From contig JAFZRF010000005.1 in assembly GCA_017620025.1 (NCBI GenBank), forward strand, positions 1 to 37,453: a stretch of DNA of 37,453 nucleotides, read 5' to 3'. Each line of letters opens with the position of its first letter. Positions within the stretch are counted from its first letter, which is position 1. Position numbers and translations under genes: made by a program. The notes under the pieces were generated by a model. It made no database searches. It worked only from the letters and a program-made list of their open reading frames with translations, and was not told the DNA's origin. Source of the DNA: Ruminococcus sp. Lineage in GTDB: Bacteria > Bacillota > Clostridia > Oscillospirales > Ruminococcaceae. Shown here in pieces: positions 31,698 through 37,453 of the stretch.

Positions 31698-34691
31698 ATG
31701 ACAAAGAAAAATATTATAATTACCGCCTTGACTGCTCTGCTTTCGTGTACGGCAATGACATTTGCCGTTCCGCAGACTGCTAAGGCGGACAACCCTGCGA
31801 TCCAGACGATCTATTCAACGGATCCGGCGCCTATGGTATACGGCGATACTGTCTATCTTTATACGGGACGTGATAAAGACGGTTCGACCAACTACTATAT
31901 GCCCGACTGGCACTGCTTCTCCTCACAGGATATGCAGAACTGGACAGACCACGGCACCATCCTCTCATGGGACAGCTTCACATGGGGCGTTGAGGATTCA
32001 GCCTGGGCTGCACAGTGTATCGAGAGAAACGGCAAGTTCTACTACTATGTTACTCTGAACTGTAATGACGGCAGGGGCAGAGGCATAGGCGTAGCGGTTT
32101 CCGATTCACCGACAGGCCCCTTCAAGGATGCTCTCGGCAAGCCTCTCTGCGGTCCGAACTGGGAGTACATCGATCCTACGGTATTCATCGATGATGACGG
32201 ACAGGCCTGGCTGATGTTCGGAAATCCCTCATGCTACTATGTAAAGCTCAACGAGGATATGATCTCCCTTAACGGCCAGATCGGCAAGAATGAGATGAAC
32301 GCACAGACCTTCGGACCGAGCAGCAAGGCTTCATCCTACGGCGAAGGCCCCTGGTTCTACAAGAGAAACGATCTCTACTATCTCGTATTTGCTGCATTCT
32401 ACGGCAGCGACGGCGGTGAGAGTCTCGGATACTCCACAGCTTCTTCACCGACAGGCCCCTGGAAATACGGCGGACAGGTTATGAAGACTCACAACTGCTT
32501 CACCAACCACCCCGGCGTTATCGACTTCAAGGGCAAGTCCTATCTCTTCTATCATGACGCAAGTCTTCCCGGCGGCGGAAGCTTTACAAGAAGTGTCTGC
32601 ATCGATGAATTCCAGTACGGCGCAGATGGCTCTATCCCGACCATTTCTCCCACTAAGTCCGGTCCTGCTCAGGTACAGGCATTCAACCCCTTCCGCAAGG
32701 TAGAGGCTGAGACAATGTGCTGGAGCTCCGGCGTAAAGACCGAGAAGTGCAGCGAGGGCGGAATGAACCTCAGTATGATCGAAGACGGAGATTATGTAAA
32801 GATCAAGGGCGTTGACTTTGGTTCCGGTGCAAACAAGTTCACAGCAAGCGTAGCATCCGCTGAGAACGGCGGTATGATAGAGCTGCATACAGGCAGCGAA
32901 AAGGGCCCGATGGTCGGTACCTGCAAGGTATCCGGCACAGGCGGCTGGCAGAACTGGGAAGAAGTTTCCGGTACTGTAAACGTAAGCGGCACTGAGGATC
33001 TCTACATTGTATTCAAGGGTGACAGCGGTTACCTTATGAACGTTGACTGGTGGCAGTTCTCCGGCGACGGCGCTGCTGATATCAAGACGGAGGATCCCAC
33101 ACAGGCAGTTACAAAGGCTCCGACAACAGCAGCTCCCACAAGCGCTCCTGTTGAGGGGGAGATTTTCCACCACACATTCGAGAGCGGCGTAAACGGCTGG
33201 ACCAACAGATTCGGCGCAGAGGTAGCTTCAAGCTCCGGTGCTGCATACAAGGGTTCAAAGTCACTTGCAGTAACTGACAGAACTGATGCTTATACAGGCG
33301 CTGCTTTTGAGCTCGGTTCACAGTTCAAGGCAGGTCAGGAATACAGCTTCAGCGCAAATGTTATGTATCCCACAGGCAATGACACGGTTACATTCCACTT
33401 CACACTTTCCTATGACGGCACTGATGACGAGACACATTATGAAAAGATCGCTACAGGCACTCTTATGAAGGGCAAGTGGACACAGCTGGCAAACACTAAC
33501 TTCAAGCTCCCTGCCGGCGCTTCAAATATGCAGATCTATGTTGAGACCGACAAGGGCACCTGCGATTTCTATGTTGATGAGGTAGTTGCAGCTTCTGCCG
33601 GAACAGTCATCGAAGGCGCAGGCAAGGCTCTCCACATGAGCCCCGGCGATGTAAACTGCGATGGTGCTATCGACGCATTCGACGTTGTATTCGCACGTCA
33701 GGGTATGCTCAAGGGCTTCAGCAACAAGCTCTTTGAAAAAGGCGCAGATGCCGACAGAAGCGGTCAGGTAGAGGTAAACGATATCGTTCTCATTCAGGAG
33801 TACGCACTCGGCAAGATCAAGGAGTTCCCGAACAATGCACCCGAGCCTCCGAAGTCCGACTTCAATTATAATGCAAACCTCCAGTACTACGAGAACGGCG
33901 ATTATCTCAAACCGGCAGCACAGCAGGGCAAGATAATCAAGGAGAACTACTCCGGTATCAACGGCAACAAGTCCATGAACGTTTACCTTCCCTACGGCTA
34001 TGACGAGTCCAAGAAGTACAACATCTTCTATCTCATGCACGGCGGAAGCGAGAACGAGAATACAATCTTCTCAGATGATGTCAAGATGAACATCATCCTC
34101 GACAACATGATCCAGAACGGCGACCTTGAGCCTATGATCGTTGTAACTCCTACATTCAACGGCTGTCCTGACGGCGCAGGTGATGTATGGAACGAGATGC
34201 GTCAGACCATCATCCCCTATATCGAGAAGAAGTACTCCACATACGCTGAGGGCGACGTTTCACTGGATAACCTCAAGGCTACAAGATATCACCGTGCATA
34301 CGGCGGATTCTCAATGGGCGGCGGTTCCACATGGAATATGCTAATCAACAACCTTGACATCTGCGCATACTATATGCCTCTGTCAGGTCACTGCTGGGGC
34401 GGCTTATCCGCTATCCAGAGCGCTATCGACAAGTCAGGCTTCAGCCCGAGAGAGTACTTTATCCTTGCAGCGACCGGTGATCAGGATCTCGCATACGAGA
34501 ATATGCTCGGCCTTATCAATCCGATGAAGCAGGATACAAAGCACTTCACATACACATCAGACTTCTCTGAGGGCAACTTCTACTTCCTTGTTGCAAGATC
34601 TGAGGGCAACAGCAAGAAGACACACTGGTGGGGCTTCGTAAGGTGGTACATCATGGACGCACTTCCTTACTTCTTCCACGAGGGTCAGTAA
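31698..34691 (+). CDS. Cellulosomal GH43-CBM6-CBM22-like-dockerin-CE1 esterase protein
   Basis: This 997-aa secreted enzyme uses the ATG at 31698, preceded by GAAGGAGG. The frame is open 75 bases further up to a TTG, but that overlaps the promoter. Order: signal peptide (1-30), GH43 propeller (about 36-325) with D42 in STDPAPMV, D159 in YIDPTVF and E216 in GEGPWF, then CBM6 (about 333-455, VEAETM...NVDWWQF). A Thr/Pro linker leads to a CBM22/CBM4-like module (about 488-633). A type I dockerin follows (about 648-709: GDVNCDGAIDAFD and ADRSGQVEVND). Last is a CE1 esterase (about 722-993) with nucleophile S872 in GFSMGGG and His H976 in KTHWWG. The likely substrate is arabinoxylan: GH43 removes xylosyl or arabinosyl units, and CE1 removes feruloyl or acetyl esters. 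Confidence 0.93.
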   Translation: MTKKNIIITALTALLSCTAMTFAVPQTAKADNPAIQTIYSTDPAPMVYGDTVYLYTGRDKDGSTNYYMPDWHCFSSQDMQNWTDHGTILSWDSFTWGVEDSAWAAQCIERNGKFYYYVTLNCNDGRGRGIGVAVSDSPTGPFKDALGKPLCGPNWEYIDPTVFIDDDGQAWLMFGNPSCYYVKLNEDMISLNGQIGKNEMNAQTFGPSSKASSYGEGPWFYKRNDLYYLVFAAFYGSDGGESLGYSTASSPTGPWKYGGQVMKTHNCFTNHPGVIDFKGKSYLFYHDASLPGGGSFTRSVCIDEFQYGADGSIPTISPTKSGPAQVQAFNPFRKVEAETMCWSSGVKTEKCSEGGMNLSMIEDGDYVKIKGVDFGSGANKFTASVASAENGGMIELHTGSEKGPMVGTCKVSGTGGWQNWEEVSGTVNVSGTEDLYIVFKGDSGYLMNVDWWQFSGDGAADIKTEDPTQAVTKAPTTAAPTSAPVEGEIFHHTFESGVNGWTNRFGAEVASSSGAAYKGSKSLAVTDRTDAYTGAAFELGSQFKAGQEYSFSANVMYPTGNDTVTFHFTLSYDGTDDETHYEKIATGTLMKGKWTQLANTNFKLPAGASNMQIYVETDKGTCDFYVDEVVAASAGTVIEGAGKALHMSPGDVNCDGAIDAFDVVFARQGMLKGFSNKLFEKGADADRSGQVEVNDIVLIQEYALGKIKEFPNNAPEPPKSDFNYNANLQYYENGDYLKPAAQQGKIIKENYSGINGNKSMNVYLPYGYDESKKYNIFYLMHGGSENENTIFSDDVKMNIILDNMIQNGDLEPMIVVTPTFNGCPDGAGDVWNEMRQTIIPYIEKKYSTYAEGDVSLDNLKATRYHRAYGGFSMGGGSTWNMLINNLDICAYYMPLSGHCWGGLSAIQSAIDKSGFSPREYFILAATGDQDLAYENMLGLINPMKQDTKHFTYTSDFSEGNFYFLVARSEGNSKKTHWWGFVRWYIMDALPYFFHEGQ

Positions 34692-34724
34692 TCAGGCAGA
34701 CATCGCAAATGACATGATATAGAA

Positions 34725-34758
34725 AAAGGCACTTCCGATCCAGTCCGGAAGTGCCTTT
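34725..34758. terminator. Bidirectional terminator
   Basis: AAAGGCACTTCCG (34725-34737) pairs with CGGAAGTGCCTTT (34746-34758), followed by CTTTATT on plus and TCTATAT on minus. It lies between the converging GH43-CE1 and membrane-protein genes. Confidence 0.88.
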
Positions 34759-34764
34759 CTTTAT

Positions 34765-35481
34765 TCAGTGATTTGTTTTCTTGAATATGCCGATACCGCC
34801 TAAGATTCCGAAGAGATAGCTCTCAAGGAGCCTGAAATTGAAGCTGCCGCCAAGGCCGAGTGCGTTTTTGACCTTGCTGAAGTTAAAGAAGAAGTTGCTG
34901 AATTTTCCTTCGATAAATCCGAACTTTTCAAGGAACAGGTCATCTACGGATTTTTCGATTTCCTGCGGAGTCTGATCTGTGAGCTCTGAGAAGGCGTTGT
35001 AGGTCTCTATCATAGTCTGCCGGAACAGCGAGAAGTTATCCGAAAGTACCCAGCAGAAGACTATTCTCTGTGCGAGGTAGATAGCCACGATACATACGCC
35101 GATACAGACGAAAGCACAATACTTTTCCTCAAGGAAACCGTCTCTTGTCATGAATATGTATCCCCCTACTGCGCCGCCTGCAAGAAGCGCACCGCATATG
35201 GCAGCCAGTACGCCGAGCCTTCCGACGAGAATCCACAGTATGAATCCGGGTATGCATCCGACTATTGCTCCGAGAATACCCTTCATCAGTTCCATGAATT
35301 GTGAGTCATTCGATTCAAGCCCGCTCATACTCATAGTCGAGCTGTCATAGACCGGCGGTGTTGTGCCGGGATAGCGTGGAGCATCGTCAAAGCTGGTGAA
35401 GGGCTCTTCAAGAAGCTTCTTCTTTGCAGCGATATCATCGCTTGCGTTATAGTTGTTGTTGTTGTTGTTGAAGTCATCCAT
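34765..35481 (-). CDS. Hypothetical membrane protein with Asn-rich N-terminus
   Basis: I do not recognise this 238-aa protein. It begins MDDFNNNNNNYN, has a polar Pro/Ser stretch to about 62, then two or three membrane segments within about 66-112 (glycine-rich, LAAICGALLAGGAVGGYIF), another at about 122-145 (AFVCIGVCIVAIYLAQRIVF), and an amphipathic C-terminal region. The N-terminal repeats are encoded by a GTT trinucleotide run (on plus), prone to slippage. An ATG at 35487 is 3 bases from AAGGAG, too close. The ATG at 35481 has a 9-base spacing and is preferred, though either is possible. It is monocistronic, with its own promoter and terminator. Confidence 0.7.
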   Translation of the reverse strand: MDDFNNNNNNYNASDDIAAKKKLLEEPFTSFDDAPRYPGTTPPVYDSSTMSMSGLESNDSQFMELMKGILGAIVGCIPGFILWILVGRLGVLAAICGALLAGGAVGGYIFMTRDGFLEEKYCAFVCIGVCIVAIYLAQRIVFCWVLSDNFSLFRQTMIETYNAFSELTDQTPQEIEKSVDDLFLEKFGFIEGKFSNFFFNFSKVKNALGLGGSFNFRLLESYLFGILGGIGIFKKTNH

Positions 35482-35510
35482 AGTCATAATCTCCTTTATA
35501 TCATGTCCGG

Positions 35511-35524
35511 TAAAACCGGTACAT
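35511..35524 (-). promoter_or_regulatory. 14-bp motif behind the -10, shared with the flavoprotein promoter
   Basis: ATGTACCGGTTTTA on the minus strand, directly downstream of the -10 at 35527-35532. The same 14 bases lie directly downstream of the -10 at 1668-1673. A CCGGTAAAACCGG inverted repeat overlaps it here. Confidence 0.4.
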
Positions 35525-35526
35525 TT

Positions 35527-35555
35527 ATTATAACATACTTCCGAAAAAATTTCAA
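35527..35555 (-). promoter_or_regulatory. Promoter of the Asn-rich membrane protein gene
   Basis: On the minus strand, TTGAAA (35550-35555), 17 bases, TATAAT (35527-35532). Confidence 0.72.
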
Positions 35556-35562
35556 CTATAAT

Positions 35563-35591
35563 TTGACAGAAATTGTATTTTGTGATAGAAT
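35563..35591 (+). promoter_or_regulatory. Promoter of the hydrolase-methyltransferase operon
   Basis: TTGACA (35563-35568), 17 bases, TAGAAT (35586-35591). Its -35 is only 7 bases from the -35 of the divergent promoter at 35550-35555. Confidence 0.75.
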
Positions 35592-35622
35592 TATATCATA
35601 AAAGAAAGAAGAGGACAATGAA

Positions 35623-36429
35623 ATGATTTTTAATATGTATAACGGCTCGGTCACGATAGGCAATTCGGAGATGTATTATGCGTCATTCGGTACGGGCAGC
35701 AGAACAGTCGTAGTGATCCCGGGATTATCTGACGGACTCACAACAGTAGAAGGCAAGGCTTTGCTTCTTATAAAGCCGTATCTCAGATATCTGAGCAAGT
35801 ATACCGTATATATGTTCAGCCGCAAGGATCCTCTGCCGGCAGGTACGGATATCCGTCAGATGGCGGAGGATCAGGCAGAAGCGATGCGTATACTCGGTAT
35901 AGGCAAGGCGTATGTCACAGGCGTATCACAGGGCGGCATGATAGCACAGTACCTTGCCGCCGATCATCCGGAGCTCGTTGAGAAGCTTGCTCTTGTTGTA
36001 ACTGCGCCGTGTGTGAATGATACTATCCGTGATAATATAGAGAGATGGAAGGATTTCGCCATGAAGGGCGACCATGCCTCTCTTATGAAGGATACAGCCG
36101 AGAAGACCTATTCAGACGGCTACCTCAGGAGAAACAGGCTTTTCCTGCCGTTTCTGCGCTTTGTAGGTAAGCAGAAGGACTACAGCCGGTTTCTTGTCAA
36201 TGCCCACGCTATACTCGGCTTTGATGCGACAGAGGACGACAGCCGCATTTCCTGCCCGACACTGATAATCTCAGGCGATTCGGACAAGACTGTCGGAACT
36301 TCAGCAGGTGAGGAGCTCCACAGGCTTATCACCGGCAGTGAGTTCTATACATATAAAGGTCTCGGCCACGGCTTGTACGAAGAGTCGAGGGATTTCTACA
36401 GAAGAGTATTCGATTTTTTCAGCAGATGA
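35623..36429 (+). CDS. Alpha/beta-fold hydrolase
   Basis: This 268-aa protein has the standard alpha/beta hydrolase set: VVVIPGLSDGL after strand 3 (oxyanion region), nucleophile elbow GVSQGG with S102, acid D219 or D221 in ISGDSDKTVG, and H249 in GLGHGLYEE. The length and cap (about 125-205) fit small esterases or lactonases such as the haloperoxidase- and 3-oxoadipate lactonase-like group. The substrate is unknown. No signal peptide is present, so it is cytoplasmic. GAGG lies 8 bases before ATG; a two-codon ATG-AAA-TGA frame overlaps just upstream (35618). The methyltransferase gene starts 19 bases after its stop. Confidence 0.88.
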   Translation: MIFNMYNGSVTIGNSEMYYASFGTGSRTVVVIPGLSDGLTTVEGKALLLIKPYLRYLSKYTVYMFSRKDPLPAGTDIRQMAEDQAEAMRILGIGKAYVTGVSQGGMIAQYLAADHPELVEKLALVVTAPCVNDTIRDNIERWKDFAMKGDHASLMKDTAEKTYSDGYLRRNRLFLPFLRFVGKQKDYSRFLVNAHAILGFDATEDDSRISCPTLIISGDSDKTVGTSAGEELHRLITGSEFYTYKGLGHGLYEESRDFYRRVFDFFSR

Positions 36430-36448
36430 CAGAAAGGAAGCAACTGTT

Positions 36449-37234
36449 ATGGAGATAAAGGACAACAGGATAGACGGAGGCAAGGCCTTTGACTGGGGAC
36501 GCACCTCCGCTGACTATGCAAAATTCCGTGATATCTATCCGCCGGAATTCTATGCAAAGATAACCGGCAGAGGGCTCTGTCTCAAGGGGCAGAAGGTGCT
36601 TGACCTTGCAACGGGCACAGGCGTCCTCCCGAGAAACCTCTACAGCTATGGTGCCGAGTGGACAGGTATCGATATCGCCGAGAATCAGATAGCCTCCGCC
36701 AAAGAGCTTGCAGCAGGCATGGATATAACTTTCCTCACATCTGCCGCCGAGGATCTTGAATTTCCCGACGGGACTTTCGATACGGCAACAGCCTGTCAGT
36801 GCTACTGGTATTTCAACTATGAGACGCTCATGCCGAAAATGGCACGTCTTCTGAAGCCGGGCGGACGTTTTGCGATACTCTGCATGAACTGGCTGCCGTT
36901 TGAGGACGATATCGTCAGAGCGAGCGAAGAGCTTGTCCTGAAGTATAATCCCGGCTGGACAGGCTGCGGAGAGACAAGGCATCCAATTGCTGTACCGGAT
37001 ATCGCATTCGATTATTTTGACCTGACAGACAGCGAGGTGTTCGACCTGCACGTACCTTTTACCCGTGCCACATGGAACGGAAGAATGAAGGCCTGCCGCG
37101 GAGTAGGCGCATCGCTCACTCCCGAGCAGATAGCAGCATGGGAGAAGGAGCATACAGAAATGCTCGAAAGGATCGCTCCTGAGGAGTTTACGACACTTCA
37201 TTACGGAGCAATTGCAGTGCTTACGAAGAAGTGA
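36449..37234 (+). CDS. Class I SAM-dependent methyltransferase
   Basis: This 261-aa protein has motif I VLDLATGTGVLPRNL (about 50-64), motif II acidic residue in WTGIDIAENQI (about 71-81), FPDGTFDTATACQCYWYF (about 105-122) as motif IV/post-motif region, and LLKPGGRFAILCMNW (about 133-147). It is a Methyltransf_11-type small-molecule methyltransferase; the acceptor is unknown. The frame is open further upstream (to 36308), but AGAAAGGAAG followed by ATG at 36449, after the hydrolase stop, sets the start. It is co-transcribed with the hydrolase. Its terminator and repeat copy 5 follow. Confidence 0.88.
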   Translation: MEIKDNRIDGGKAFDWGRTSADYAKFRDIYPPEFYAKITGRGLCLKGQKVLDLATGTGVLPRNLYSYGAEWTGIDIAENQIASAKELAAGMDITFLTSAAEDLEFPDGTFDTATACQCYWYFNYETLMPKMARLLKPGGRFAILCMNWLPFEDDIVRASEELVLKYNPGWTGCGETRHPIAVPDIAFDYFDLTDSEVFDLHVPFTRATWNGRMKACRGVGASLTPEQIAAWEKEHTEMLERIAPEEFTTLHYGAIAVLTKK

Positions 37235-37238
37235 TAAA

Positions 37239-37273
37239 AGGCTGCATGATCCTTTCATGCAGCCTGAGTTTTT
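37239..37273 (+). terminator. Terminator of the hydrolase-methyltransferase operon
   Basis: AGGCTGCATGA (37239-37249) pairs with TCATGCAGCCT (37255-37265), followed by GAGTTTTT. Confidence 0.9.
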
Positions 37274-37288
37274 CAATAAACCATAATT

Positions 37289-37453
37289 TGTCAGGGGACG
37301 CCTTCACTTGCAAGGCGTCCCCTCTTCCAAAACAGTCCCCCGGACTGTTTTGGAATTCACCCCTTGCGAAGCGCCCTGCGGAAAAATGCGGGACTCTGTC
37401 CCACACCCTGCCAGAGGCGCTGCCTCTGGACTCCGCTAAAGGGGCGCAGCCCC
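37289..37453 (+). repeat. Multi-hairpin dispersed repeat, copy 5 (cut by window end)
   Basis: It runs from GTCAGGGGACGCC through the same hairpin series to GGGGCGCAGCCCC at the last base, missing only the final TTTAG-ATCCCA end. Its third hairpin is the GGGAC/GTCCC form, as in copy 2. It begins 16 bases after the methyltransferase terminator. Confidence 0.9.

Overview
The window looks like a stretch of a fibre-degrading, cellulosome-forming Firmicute, most likely a Ruminococcus. The basis is dockerin-bearing secreted glycoside hydrolases with Thr/Pro/Gln-rich linkers, Firmicute-type AAGGAG ribosome binding sites, consensus TTGACA/TATAAT promoters, short T-tailed terminators and a DAP-dehydrogenase lysine pathway. 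Species cannot be fixed from the sequence alone. Both ends of the window lie inside copies of the same dispersed repeat, as expected if it is a contig broken at that repeat.

Layout. 1-1700: a repeat copy, then a two-gene minus-strand unit (flavodoxin-fold flavoprotein with cysteine clusters plus a small acidic protein). 1957-3705: a DXS-like thiamine-diphosphate enzyme. 3753-8608: a minus-strand run read alkD-like, queA, a lone PAS-domain protein, tgt, HAD phosphatase, membrane protein; queA and tgt are the two consecutive 7-deazaguanine insertion/modification steps of tRNA queuosine synthesis. 8630-13331: a lysine riboswitch followed by asd, dapA, dapB and ddh, with a four-helix-bundle protein cassette lodged between asd and dapA. 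13408-16120: two tandem paralogous lipoproteins. 16412-17677: an O-acetylhomoserine sulfhydrylase.

17835-34760 is a polysaccharide-degradation region. It holds a GH97 enzyme with a carbohydrate-binding module and dockerin, a protein with two GH43 domains and an internal dockerin, an unrelated SPFH/zinc-ribbon protein, a signal-less GH5, a dockerin protein with three tandem GH16 lichenase domains, an AraC-type regulator, and a GH43-CBM6-CBM22-like-dockerin-CE1 esterase protein. Together these would attack xylan/arabinoxylan, mixed-linkage beta-glucan and alpha-galactosides or alpha-glucosides at the cell surface, with the GH5 probably acting on oligosaccharides inside the cell. 34765-37273 ends with a membrane protein, an alpha/beta hydrolase and a methyltransferase.

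The most unusual signal is a roughly 175-bp element present five times (two copies cut by the window ends). It folds into at least five successive hairpins, and the copies differ by paired, compensatory changes. Every copy lies just beyond the 3' end of a gene, often beside a terminator.
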